A stretch of 7,002 nt of DNA from contig JAZLJD010000060.1 of the NCBI GenBank assembly GCA_045617725.1, forward strand, positions 1 through 7,002, given 5' to 3'. Source of the DNA: JAZLJD01 sp045617725 (GTDB taxonomy: Bacteria > Bacillota > Clostridia > Lachnospirales > Lachnospiraceae). The translations under genes and the position numbers were made by a program. The notes beneath the pieces were generated by a model that did not search any database, was not told the origin of the DNA, and was given only the letters and a program-made list of their open reading frames with translations. Of this stretch, positions 1 through 4,835 are shown in pieces (position 1 is the first letter of the stretch; each line of letters starts with the position of its first letter).

Positions 1-92
1 TCCCTTGTGGACGGTGAGTGGCGATTCTTTAAATAGTATTTTTCAACGAAGTCTTTAATCTGCATCATCCGATCATCTGACTTATGTCTCAT
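1..92 (-). CDS. lexA: LexA-like repressor, N-terminal start only
   Basis: Only the first 30 complete codons are inside the window; the gene continues past the left edge. The ATG at 92-90 is preceded by an AGAAAGGAG ribosome site at ideal spacing. The visible protein begins MRHKSDDRMMQIKDFVEKYY and reaches SPSTR followed by a GA- codon (E or D). The spacing of the hydrophobic residues (I-x2-F-V-x2-Y-Y) and the SPSTR(E) ending match the first helices of the winged-helix DNA-binding domain of LexA, where P-[PS]-x-x-R-E is typical. LexA represses the SOS regulon and normally its own gene. The gene has a strong sigma-A type promoter and a palindromic operator directly upstream, both inside the 109-bp repeat. 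It could instead be a phage- or element-borne LexA-type repressor; the peptidase domain that would settle this is not in view. Confidence 0.68.
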   Translation of the reverse strand, partial: MRHKSDDRMMQIKDFVEKYYLKNRHSPSTR

Positions 93-110
93 ACGCCGCT
101 CCTTTCTAAA

Positions 111-127
111 GGAAACTTCCCGTTTCC
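111..127. promoter_or_regulatory. Palindromic operator at the lexA transcription start (copy 1)
   Basis: GGAAAC-N5-GTTTCC is a perfect 6+6 inverted repeat. It begins about 8 bp downstream of the -10 hexamer on the minus strand, so it covers the predicted start site, a usual place for a repressor site. It is not the Bacillus LexA box (CGAAC-N4-GTTCG), but it is a plausible autoregulatory site for this LexA-like protein. Binding by LexA is inference. Confidence 0.6.
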
Positions 128-135
128 TATAAGAG

Positions 136-164
136 AGTATAGCTTCATCCGGTTCGAAAGTCAA
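136..164 (-). promoter_or_regulatory. Sigma-A type promoter of the lexA-like gene
   Basis: On the minus strand TTGACT (164-159) and TATACT (141-136) are separated by exactly 17 bp, close to consensus. The predicted start lies near 129, leaving a leader of about 37 nt with the operator palindrome and the AGAAAGGAG site. The same promoter recurs at 6306-6334. Confidence 0.85.
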
Positions 165-179
165 TCGTTTTTTGACCGC

Positions 180-212
180 AAAATAATAGCTGGGCAAATT
201 ATTGCCCAGCTA
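180..212 (-). terminator. Intrinsic terminator after the five-tRNA block (copy 1)
   Basis: On the minus strand an 11-bp perfect stem TAGCTGGGCAA / TTGCCCAGCTA with a 4-nt loop is followed by TTATTTT. It lies 29 bp past the 3' end of tRNA-Ser(GCU) and just ahead of the lexA promoter, so it would end the tRNA transcript. It is the upstream part of the 109-bp repeat. Confidence 0.8.
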
Positions 213-241
213 CCCTTGAGACATATATTGCTTTTTATAAA

Positions 242-329
242 CGTTTGCGGAAGGATTCGAACCTTCGGTGCAGTTGCCCGCACCCCTTCTTAGCAGGAAG
301 GGACCTTAAGCCATCTCGGACACGCAAAC
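242..329 (-). tRNA. tRNA-Ser(GCU)
   Basis: Type II tRNA of 88 nt. The acceptor stem GTTTGCG/CGCAAAC pairs perfectly and the discriminator is G73, as expected for serine. The anticodon stem CCTTC/GAAGG holds the loop CTGCTAA (anticodon GCU, reading AGC/AGU). The long variable arm is GTGCGGGCAACTGCACC, and the T arm GAAGG-TTCGAAT-CCTTC is perfect. No CCA is encoded. It is the last of five tRNA units spaced 3-6 nt apart. Confidence 0.95.
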
Positions 330-334
330 AGAAG

Positions 335-416
335 TGGGCAGGGTTGGACTCGAACCAACGATGACCGAAGCCGACGGATTTACAGTCCGCTGCACTTGCC
401 GCTGTGCAACCTACCC
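335..416 (-). tRNA. tRNA-Tyr(GUA)
   Basis: Type II tRNA of 82 nt. Acceptor stem GGGTAGG/CCTGCCC (one G-U pair) with A73; anticodon stem GCGGA/TCCGT around the loop CTGTAAA (anticodon GUA); short variable arm CGGCTTCGGTC; T arm GTTGG-TTCGAGT-CCAAC. CCA is not encoded. A GUA tRNA is a queuosine-type substrate, the class cut by colicin E5-like nucleases (established knowledge). Confidence 0.95.
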
Positions 417-419
417 ATA

Positions 420-555
420 TGACCTCTGCGGGACTTGAACCCGACATTTGCAGAGCATGACAAACGAACTGCTAATGTTCGTTTGTATGAGGGTCTGAAT
501 GGCATCAGCCATCTCTGCGAAGCAGAGACTGTCCTCACCATTAGACGAAGAGGCC
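420..555 (-). tRNA. tRNA-Glu(UUC)-like gene with a roughly 66-nt variable-region insertion
   Basis: The ends are tRNA-like: acceptor GGCCTCT/AGAGGTC with A73, and a D arm (GTCTAATGGTGAGGAC) that closely follows bacterial tRNA-Glu. The T arm is TCGGG-TTCAAGT-CCCGC; its outermost pair (49-65) is mismatched, as in the neighbouring normal tRNA-Glu. The total is 136 nt instead of about 73. The anticodon hairpin GTCTCT-GCTTCGC-AGAGAT has UUC at the loop centre but C33 in place of U33, and G32-C38 and C33-G37 could close the loop. Between this arm and the T arm sit 66 nt. They contain GGC-TGAT-GCC and a perfect 10-bp hairpin at 460-486 with a 7-nt loop ATTAGCA. A second CTCTGC (before the T arm) could compete with the anticodon stem. 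It may be an intron-containing tRNA, a tRNA with an added domain, a decoy, or a damaged gene. Confidence 0.6.
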
Positions 556-561
556 GTTTAG

Positions 562-634
562 TGACTCCCGCCGGACTTGAACCGAGCATCTCAGCCTTGA
601 AAGGGCTGCGTCCTGACCTTTAGACCAGGGAGCC
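562..634 (-). tRNA. tRNA-Glu(UUC)
   Basis: 73 nt. Acceptor GGCTCCC/GGGAGTC (G2-U71 wobble) with A73; D arm GTCTAAAGGTCAGGAC; anticodon stem CAGCC/GGCTG around CTTTCAA (anticodon UUC, normal U33). The T arm is CTCGG-TTCAAGT-CCGGC, with the 49-65 pair unformed and a U-G at 50-64. CCA is not encoded. It lies 6 nt before the enlarged Glu-like gene and may be its ordinary paralog. Confidence 0.93.
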
Positions 635-638
635 GTAA

Positions 639-710
639 CACTCATATCAGGATTCGAACCTGAATCAGCCGGTTCGTAGCCGGCCGTTCTATCCGTTGAA
701 CTATACGAGT
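639..710 (-). tRNA. tRNA-Arg(ACG)
   Basis: 72 nt with a canonical fold. Acceptor ACTCGTA/TATGAGT, T8 and A9, D arm GTTC-AACGGATA-GAAC, anticodon stem GCCGG/CCGGC around CTACGAA (anticodon ACG), T arm TCAGG-TTCGAAT-CCTGA, G73. The first pair is A1-U72, where nearly all bacterial elongator tRNAs have G1-C72. This suggests a laterally acquired or specialised copy rather than the housekeeping arginine tRNA. ACG arginine tRNAs are colicin D targets (established knowledge). Confidence 0.92.
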
Positions 711-716
711 ATGCAT

Positions 717-780
717 GGGCTGAATTTTCAAAGAGACCGTCGTGTCTCCAATCGGCTTCTGCGCCTGAATAATTCAGCCC
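717..780 (-). other. Structured RNA element between XRE regulator and tRNA-Arg
   Basis: A perfect 10-bp outer stem (GGGCTGAATT with AATTCAGCCC, arms 771-780 and 717-726) encloses two smaller hairpins on the minus strand: GGC-GCAGAA-GCC and GAGAC-ACGACG-GTCTC. The first 7 bp plus the following A mimic an acceptor stem with A73, but no T-loop consensus is present. No U-run follows, so it is not a terminator. It could be a tRNA relic, a tRNA-like RNA or an RNase processing signal between the mRNA and tRNA parts of one transcript. Confidence 0.5.
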
Positions 781-794
781 TTCTTATTCTTTTT

Positions 795-1049
795 TCATGC
801 GCCGATCTGCGCTTTTGCATCAACATCCACAACAACTATGTCATCCATAGCAACTCCCAATACCATTGCCAGTACGATTAAGTTATCCAGTGTAGGCATC
901 GCGGTTCCGTGCTGCCACTTGTAAATAGCCTGCGGTGTTGCAAAACCGAATACATCCTGTAAATCCTTTACCGTTAATCCGGCCTGTGTTCTTAATGTTG
1001 CTATATTCCTTCCTGTTGCTGCCATGTTAATGGTAGGCATTGTAAACAT
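795..1049 (-). CDS. XRE-family helix-turn-helix regulator 1
   Basis: 84 residues if translation starts at the ATG at 1049, which has GGAGG 5 nt upstream; the longer open frame up to 1211 runs through a structured leader and is unlikely to be coding. The HTH spans about residues 13-60, with TGRNIATLRTQAGLTVKDLQ and QAIYKWQHG as the scaffold and recognition helices. An acidic, hydrophobic end (MDDIVVVDVDAK) follows. It is clearly paralogous to the regulator at 5795-6100 (shared TG-x2-I, T-x-KD-x-Q, QA-x-Y-x-W-x2-G, P-[TS]-L-[DE]-NL and V-x-MD patterns). No extra effector domain is visible, so it is probably a small dimeric repressor or activator. It lies downstream of rtcB and upstream of the tRNA block, which makes it a candidate regulator of the island. 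The target site is unknown. Confidence 0.85.
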   Translation of the reverse strand: MFTMPTINMAATGRNIATLRTQAGLTVKDLQDVFGFATPQAIYKWQHGTAMPTLDNLIVLAMVLGVAMDDIVVVDVDAKAQIGA

Positions 1050-1053
1050 TTTT

Positions 1054-1076
1054 TCCTCCGTTCCGCTTCTGGAGGA
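1054..1076 (-). promoter_or_regulatory. Hairpin covering the ribosome site of XRE regulator 1
   Basis: TCCTCC pairs with GGAGGA across an 11-nt loop on the minus strand. The right arm is the Shine-Dalgarno sequence of the 84-residue regulator, so the fold would hide its ribosome site. Regulation by opening of this hairpin is inference. Confidence 0.45.
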
Positions 1077-1099
1077 GTCACATTCCTCGTAGTGCCAAT

Positions 1100-1140
1100 C
1101 TCGCATTCGCTTCGCTACTGCTCGATTACCGTACTTCGTA
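1100..1140. repeat. GAA-loop hairpins in the rtcB/XRE intergenic region
   Basis: On the minus strand two small hairpins lie side by side: GTAC-GAA-GTAC, and the imperfect GCAGTAGC-GAA-GCGAATGC (6 of 8 pairs). The second resembles short intergenic REP-like hairpins that recur in some clostridial genomes; that link is from memory and cannot be tested here. Confidence 0.3.
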
Positions 1141-1150
1141 CTATAAATCA

Positions 1151-1202
1151 CTGTCAGAAAATGGCTGCCTGTGTGCAAGCACCCGGCAGTCATTTCTGAC
1201 AG
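1151..1202 (-). other. Long stem-loop directly after rtcB
   Basis: CTGTCAGAAA...CTGCC pairs with GGCAG...TTTCTGACAG to give a stem of roughly 17 bp with one bulge and one mismatch. The loop contains a further GTGC/GCAC pairing. It starts 8 nt past the rtcB stop codon and has no U-run, so it is more likely an mRNA 3'-end stabiliser or processing site than an intrinsic terminator. Confidence 0.6.
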
Positions 1203-1210
1203 GTTTTGCA

Positions 1211-2425
1211 CTACTCAGAAGCCTTAAAATTATATATAGGTTTCATCACATCTATGACATCCACGGATTCCTTGATTACATCAATGATGTCCTCAAGGCT
1301 CTTGTAGGCCATAGGTGCCTCGTCCAGTGTATTTTCATTGATGGAAGTGGTATAAATACCCTTCATCGTCTCTTTGTACTCGTCCATGGAAAGATTTTCT
1401 TTCGCCTTTGTTCTGGACATAAGTCTTCCCGCCCCGTGAGGCGCTGAATAGTTCCATTCCGGATTACCCTTACCGACTGCAAGCACGCTTCCGTCCCTCA
1501 TATTAATCGGAATCAGCACTTTCTCTCCACTATGGGCCGCGATTGAGCCCTTTCTTAAAATCATTTCATCTGTATTGATATAATTATGAATGGTGTGGAA
1601 TGCGTCACTTCCTGTCATGCCGGTTCTTTCCAGAATTATTTCAGCCATTTTCTCGCGGCTTCTTTTTGCAAAAGCCTGACATATTTCAACATCATGAAGA
1701 TAATCGTCAAGATATCTTCCCGTAAGGAAGCAAAGATCATCAGGCATACTTGTCTCAGACTCGTAAACCTGCCAGTGAAGCTGTTTTAACGCTTCCTGAA
1801 TTTCCTGCTTTCTTCCCTGTTCCTTGTAGGTTCTGATAATCTCGTCTCTTTTCTCAAGATAATCGTCATAGCCGCGGTTAAGCTTGATTGCAAGGTCCTG
1901 ATAAAATTCCGCAACCTGCTTGCCAAGGTTTCTCGAACCTGAATGGATGATAAGATATTTCGTTCCGTCTGTGGCCATGTCAATCTCTATAAAGTGGTTA
2001 CCTCCACCAAGGGTACCAAGCGAACGCTCCAGTCTTTTCGCATCCTTAAGTTCTCTGTAGCAGGCAAGTCCCGTCAGGTCAAATCTCTCCTGTCTTCCTT
2101 CCCAGACATTCATGCCGGAAGGTATGAAATGTGCGGCCTCATCAACCCTTTCAAAATCAATTTCACCTTTACCGAGGGTAACCGTATACATCCCGCATCC
2201 GATATCGACTCCTACCACGTTGGGAACTGCTTTATCAATAATCGTCATTGTGGTTCCGATGGTGCAGCCTTTACCGGAATGAACATCAGGCATGATTCTT
2301 ATCTTTGAGCCGGCTGTCATGGGATAATCGCACATTCTTCTGATCTGCTCAATTGCCTCATCCTCCACTACTCTTGCGTAGCAGATGGCTGTATTAACTT
2401 TTCCTTTGATTTCTATTCTGTCCAT
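1211..2425 (-). CDS. rtcB: RNA-splicing ligase RtcB
   Basis: 404 residues, matching the usual bacterial RtcB length. RtcB is a GTP- and Mn-dependent ligase that joins RNA 2',3'-cyclic-phosphate or 3'-phosphate ends to 5'-OH ends through a guanylylated histidine. The motifs appear in order: MPDVHSGKG (45-53), GVDIGCGM (72-79, metal-binding Asp74 and Cys77), LGTLGGGNHF (136-145, metal His144), IHSGSRNLG (160-168, His161), HTIHNY (277-282), and the guanylate-binding end with SAPHGAGR (327-334), where His330 is the nucleophile by family knowledge. All key residues seem intact. The ATG at 2425 follows AAAGGAC at good spacing; the stop is TAG. It sits 33 bp downstream of a three-tRNA block and upstream of a five-unit block, so it probably shares a transcript with its likely substrates. 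A peptide-release-factor-like PrfH partner, often found next to RtcB, is not seen here. Confidence 0.97.
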   Translation of the reverse strand: MDRIEIKGKVNTAICYARVVEDEAIEQIRRMCDYPMTAGSKIRIMPDVHSGKGCTIGTTMTIIDKAVPNVVGVDIGCGMYTVTLGKGEIDFERVDEAAHFIPSGMNVWEGRQERFDLTGLACYRELKDAKRLERSLGTLGGGNHFIEIDMATDGTKYLIIHSGSRNLGKQVAEFYQDLAIKLNRGYDDYLEKRDEIIRTYKEQGRKQEIQEALKQLHWQVYESETSMPDDLCFLTGRYLDDYLHDVEICQAFAKRSREKMAEIILERTGMTGSDAFHTIHNYINTDEMILRKGSIAAHSGEKVLIPINMRDGSVLAVGKGNPEWNYSAPHGAGRLMSRTKAKENLSMDEYKETMKGIYTTSINENTLDEAPMAYKSLEDIIDVIKESVDVIDVMKPIYNFKASE

Positions 2426-2458
2426 AATATCTGTCCTTTCGTTTTATACACTGAACAA

Positions 2459-2539
2459 TGCTCCCCGAGAGACTTGAACTCTCACGCCTTTCGGCACCGG
2501 TTTCTAAGACCGGCGTGTCTTCCATTCCACCAGAAGAGC
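2459..2539 (-). tRNA. tRNA-Leu(UAG)
   Basis: Type II tRNA of 81 nt. Acceptor GCTCTTC/GGGGAGC (two U-G pairs) with A73; D arm GTGGAATGGAAGACAC; anticodon stem CCGGT/ACCGG around CTTAGAA (anticodon UAG, reading CUN); variable arm TGCCGAAAGGCG; T arm GAGAG-TTCAAGT-CTCTC. CCA is not encoded. It is the last tRNA before rtcB. Confidence 0.94.
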
Positions 2540-2548
2540 TTATTTACA

Positions 2549-2621
2549 TGCCCCATGGGAGATTCGAACTCCCGACCACCTGATTAAAAGTCGGGTGCTC
2601 TACCAACTGAGCTAATGGAGC
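2549..2621 (-). tRNA. tRNA-Lys(UUU)
   Basis: 73 nt. Acceptor GCTCCAT/ATGGGGC with A73; D arm AGCTCAGTTGGTAGAGC; T arm GGGAG-TTCGAAT-CTCCC. The anticodon loop CTTTTAA (UUU) is normal, but the stem CCCGA/TCAGG has a C29-A41 mismatch where the usual lysine tRNA has a U-A pair. Lys(UUU) is the classic substrate of the anticodon nuclease PrrC (established knowledge), so a change in this stem is notable. Confidence 0.93.
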
Positions 2622-2625
2622 GTAA

Positions 2626-2709
2626 CGCAGAGCCCGGGATTCGAACCCGGATATCCGTTAAGAATGTCGGTTTTCAGGACCGATGCTTTACCAATTGAGC
2701 CAACTCTGC
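2626..2709 (-). tRNA. tRNA-Ser(UGA), atypical
   Basis: 84 nt. Acceptor GCAGAGT/GCTCTGC, G73 as in serine tRNAs, T arm CCGGG-TTCGAAT-CCCGG. The anticodon arm TCGGT-CCTGAAA-ACCGA matches bacterial tRNA-Ser(UGA) except that the loop has C33 instead of the near-universal U33. The D arm (GCTCAATTGGTAAAGC) is of the ordinary type I form, not the usual serine form, and the variable arm (CATTCTTAACGGATAT) is weakly paired. It starts at the end of a terminator U-run. It could be a diverged, specialised or poorly functional tRNA. Confidence 0.82.
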
Positions 2710-2745
2710 AAAAAATACCGCCTACCCATCAGGAGTAAGCGGTAT
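2710..2745 (-). terminator. Intrinsic terminator immediately before the tRNA trio
   Basis: On the minus strand ATACCGCTTACTC pairs with GGGTAGGCGGTAT (13 bp including G-U pairs, 5-nt loop) and is followed by TTTTT. The U-run ends exactly where tRNA-Ser(UGA) begins. It would stop transcripts coming from the 50-residue ORF. As no promoter is visible between it and the tRNAs, it may act as an attenuator. Confidence 0.85.
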
Positions 2746-2779
2746 GCGAAAACATGTTAAATTTATTCACGGCGCATTT

Positions 2780-2932
2780 CTAATATTCCCTGCACCGGTT
2801 AACACAATCTTTCCGTTTTCTGCTTATCTCTGACGAACACATGAAACTAAAGCCACACTCTTTATAACTTTTGAGCGTTGCTGAAAGTATACGTTCACTA
2901 TCGAGATAATAAAAACGATTGATTGCTGTCAT
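2780..2932 (-). CDS. Small hypothetical protein (50 aa)
   Basis: Not recognised. The ATG at 2932 has AAAGGA about 8 nt upstream, preferred over an upstream in-frame ATG at 2983 that overlaps the promoter and lacks a ribosome site. The product is basic, with three cysteines (37... KECGFSF, FMCSS, DCVNRC) grouped in its second half and a KRK patch, and no signal peptide or membrane segment. Its leader holds a GGACC-GAAAACA-GGTCC hairpin (2950-2966). It is preceded by a good promoter with an operator-like inverted repeat, and followed 35 bp later by a terminator. It may be a leader peptide, a small regulator or a spurious frame; codon-level evidence is too short to decide. Confidence 0.5.
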   Translation of the reverse strand: MTAINRFYYLDSERILSATLKSYKECGFSFMCSSEISRKRKDCVNRCREY

Positions 2933-2984
2933 GTCTTTTCCTTTCCGGGACCTGTTTTCGGTCCGCTTACTTTTCTTTATCGAC

Positions 2985-3013
2985 ATAATATCACAGGAAG
3001 TTAACTTTGTCAT
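2985..3013 (-). promoter_or_regulatory. Promoter of the 50-aa ORF (and possibly the tRNA/rtcB block)
   Basis: ATGACA (3013-3008) and TATTAT (2990-2985) are separated by 17 bp. It is the last clear promoter before the tRNA trio. The spacer contains GTTAAC next to the -35 box, similar to GTAAAC at the same place in the promoter at 6133-6161, a possible shared regulator site. Confidence 0.65.
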
Positions 3014-3029
3014 TATACTTGTGGTATAA
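3013..3029. promoter_or_regulatory. Operator-like inverted repeat upstream of the 50-aa ORF promoter
   Basis: TTATAC-N5-GTATAA is a perfect 6+6 palindrome touching the -35 box. One half contains a TATAAT-like sequence on the minus strand. Its position would suit an XRE regulator, but no binding protein can be assigned. Confidence 0.45.
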
Positions 3030-3063
3030 CTTCAACGTGCGAAATTCTTTTCATAAATACGCT

Positions 3064-4107
3064 TTACTGCCCGTTCTTGAGCAGATACTTGTTGCTGACA
3101 ACCTTCATGGAAAGTGCAGCGCTGATTCTTGTGGAAAATACCGGTTCCGTAGGACGGATTACAATACCTTCCTTCTTGCCGCCTCTTGGATATTCGCCGT
3201 CAGCTCTGGCAAGAAGAGCTTCAACAGTAGGATATTTCGAAGGAAGATCCACACCTATCTCCTCAATCGGAACAGTTTCAAGTTCCATTTCCCTGCAGAG
3301 TTCCTGCATTGCTTTCAGCCCTATTCTTTTGCCATCTGCGCGGATGGTAAAAACATACCATTCCGGCTTGTTGAGTTTCAGCCTGTTCTGCTGAATACCG
3401 GGAGCACACAGTTCGCCCTGAACCGTCAGGGTATTGAATCCATGAGCTTCCATGCATCTGCGAAGCTTTTCTTCAATATTCTGCTTCTTTACAAGTTCGT
3501 AAAATGCGCTTTTCCCATCATCCTTATATTCATAATTATGACCGGTTACATGAAATCCCTCACCGTCCAAAGATACAGAATGTGAGGATCCATCCATCTT
3601 GGTGCTGATATAATACTCAAGGCCTGCAAAATCACTGATAAGCTCCGGTTCGGCCTGAACCCTTGTCTCGTCCGTGTGCGGAACATCCTGCGGAAGCGTT
3701 CCCATTATCGTTCCGTCTGCGGTAATACGTTCCTCAATCTCCCATTTTCTTACGCTAAGGATTTCTGTTACATCCGTTCCCAGTTCAGCATCCTCAGGTA
3801 TTTCCCTGAAAACACTTACCGGAAGCAAAAGTCCCTGAGATACCTGTCCCCTGAAATTCATCGTCTTCAGCTTGAAACCTTCTCCCATCACATCCGACTT
3901 CTTAAAGCTTGAAGCTCTTAAAAACTCAAACTCCTGCTTTATCGGCAGAAAACTGTCAATTTCAAAATAAACTGCCAGATCCATCGGTTTAAACTGTCCC
4001 TTGTTTACAACACACTGCCAGCCAAGAACATATGCCAGTTCTATCCTGTCAGCGCCCTCTATCGGTTCTATCTTCCATATTCTTTGTATACTTGCTAACT
4101 TTCTCAT
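3064..4107 (-). CDS. ATP-dependent RNA ligase, DRB0094/Rnl5 family
   Basis: 347 residues, close to the Deinococcus DRB0094 ligase. The family seals 3'-OH/5'-phosphate RNA nicks through a lysyl-AMP intermediate. An N-terminal OB-like domain (about 1-120: start MRKLASIQRIWKIEPIEGAD, then GWQCVVNKGQF and YFEIDSFLP) precedes the nucleotidyltransferase domain. The latter shows motif I TKMDGSS (169-175, Lys170 as adenylation site), motif III/IIIa around VQGELC (229-234), motif IV KKEGIVIRP (311-319) and motif V SMKVVSNKYL (333-342). The set is complete. The ATG at 4107 has GAGGAAGA 5 nt upstream, and the gene starts 14 bp after the phosphoesterase stop, so the two are co-transcribed. No polynucleotide kinase that could supply 5'-phosphates is encoded in the window. 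Confidence 0.93.
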   Translation of the reverse strand: MRKLASIQRIWKIEPIEGADRIELAYVLGWQCVVNKGQFKPMDLAVYFEIDSFLPIKQEFEFLRASSFKKSDVMGEGFKLKTMNFRGQVSQGLLLPVSVFREIPEDAELGTDVTEILSVRKWEIEERITADGTIMGTLPQDVPHTDETRVQAEPELISDFAGLEYYISTKMDGSSHSVSLDGEGFHVTGHNYEYKDDGKSAFYELVKKQNIEEKLRRCMEAHGFNTLTVQGELCAPGIQQNRLKLNKPEWYVFTIRADGKRIGLKAMQELCREMELETVPIEEIGVDLPSKYPTVEALLARADGEYPRGGKKEGIVIRPTEPVFSTRISAALSMKVVSNKYLLKNGQ

Positions 4108-4121
4108 TGTTCTTCCTCATT

Positions 4122-4835
4122 TCATAATCCTATTTCACTAAATTCCCAGGTTTCTGTATCTATCACCGGAAATTTCTCTGTTCCTATCGGCTTTCCGTCC
4201 CTGTACGATGAGAAAACATCGCAGGAAATCACATTGCCTTTTCTTGTTATCTTATCAACCGGAGTATGTCCTACCACCTGCAGAAGTTCGTCTTCCTTGT
4301 ACATTTTCCAGCCGTTGTACTGAGGTCTCAACCAGATTGGTGATAGGTCGTTCCACATTTCGGAAACTCCCAGTCGGTTAATTGCCTCTATCGCTTCGTC
4401 AGTTTTTTCATATTCCTCAGCCGAAACATGCTCCTTTACAAAGCTGTCTCTTATACCGCCGTGGCAGAAAACCACATTATCGATCTTATGGATATATTTC
4501 AGATGATTGCCTTCCGGTAATGCAGCTTTAAGATCTATCAACTTCTTCTGAACCGTTATGGACGCAAGACCGCTGTATCCGGATTCCGGCTGTTGCCAGA
4601 CATAACTCAAGTCATGGTTGCCCATGCACCAGAGTGTGTCCGGGAATTCCTTTGCAAAACTTATGGCAGCATCAAAGGTCTCTTCATACAACGCGATATT
4701 ATATTGCTTGTTCCAGTCATCCGGGATGTCCATAAGGCATACTGCCCGATCCGCGACACCTTGCCGCATAATTTCTGCAGCTCTGTGAAACATATTCGGT
4801 TTTAAGTGTACGTCAGGTATCACAAGAACCTTCAT
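4122..4835 (-). CDS. Calcineurin-like metallophosphoesterase (RNA-repair associated)
   Basis: 237 residues from the ATG at 4835, which overlaps the upstream stop (ATGA) and has GGAGG 10 nt before it; a start 10 codons earlier is possible but less likely. The dimetal motifs are DVH (Asp8, His10), a variant second motif MDIPDDW (Asp36, Met where Gly is usual), GNHD (72-75), a metal histidine in CHGGI (His125) and GHTP (189-192). The GHTP end and the overall order resemble the Ap4A hydrolase / PPP-type branch. Its place between another phosphoesterase and an RNA ligase suggests RNA end-healing: removal of 2',3'-cyclic or 3'-phosphate, or clearing of AppRNA intermediates. That role is inferred from context; a dinucleoside polyphosphate hydrolase is an alternative. 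Confidence 0.88.
   Translation of the reverse strand: MKVLVIPDVHLKPNMFHRAAEIMRQGVADRAVCLMDIPDDWNKQYNIALYEETFDAAISFAKEFPDTLWCMGNHDLSYVWQQPESGYSGLASITVQKKLIDLKAALPEGNHLKYIHKIDNVVFCHGGIRDSFVKEHVSAEEYEKTDEAIEAINRLGVSEMWNDLSPIWLRPQYNGWKMYKEDELLQVVGHTPVDKITRKGNVISCDVFSSYRDGKPIGTEKFPVIDTETWEFSEIGL

Larger units (their letters stand above)
105..213. repeat. 109-bp direct repeat copy 1 (lexA promoter copy)
   Basis: This segment is repeated at 6275-6383 with 104 of 109 positions identical. The five differences (119, 127, 134, 184, 203) are all transitions. It carries, in minus-strand order, a hairpin terminator, a consensus promoter and a palindrome over the start of the transcript. Weaker similarity continues to about position 88, through the ribosome site and ATG of the lexA-like gene. 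The two copies bracket the whole RNA-repair and tRNA island. Confidence 0.95.

Noticed and set aside
420..555. Group I or group II intron in the Glu-like tRNA
   Set aside because: The extra segment is about 66 nt, far too short for either, and no catalytic-core pairings are visible.
235..623. Open reading frames of 60-70 codons on both strands across the tRNA block
   Set aside because: They are frames inside tRNA genes and have no coding signals.
1050..1211. N-terminal extension of XRE regulator 1 up to an ATG at 1211 (138 residues)
   Set aside because: It runs through a long stem-loop and small hairpins, has no ribosome site, and the inner ATG at 1049 has an ideal GGAGG.
1943..2308. 121-codon plus-strand frame inside rtcB, and similar frames opposite the ligase (3007-3585) and phosphoesterase genes
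   Set aside because: They are antisense shadows of well-supported genes and lack family features or ribosome sites.
2626..2709. Selenocysteine or opal-suppressor tRNA
   Set aside because: The 7-nt loop centres on UGA, not UCA, and the arm otherwise equals that of tRNA-Ser(UGA); the acceptor and D arm are not of the Sec type.
2933..3013. Longer 77-residue version of the small ORF
   Set aside because: Its upstream start codons overlap the predicted promoter and have no ribosome site.
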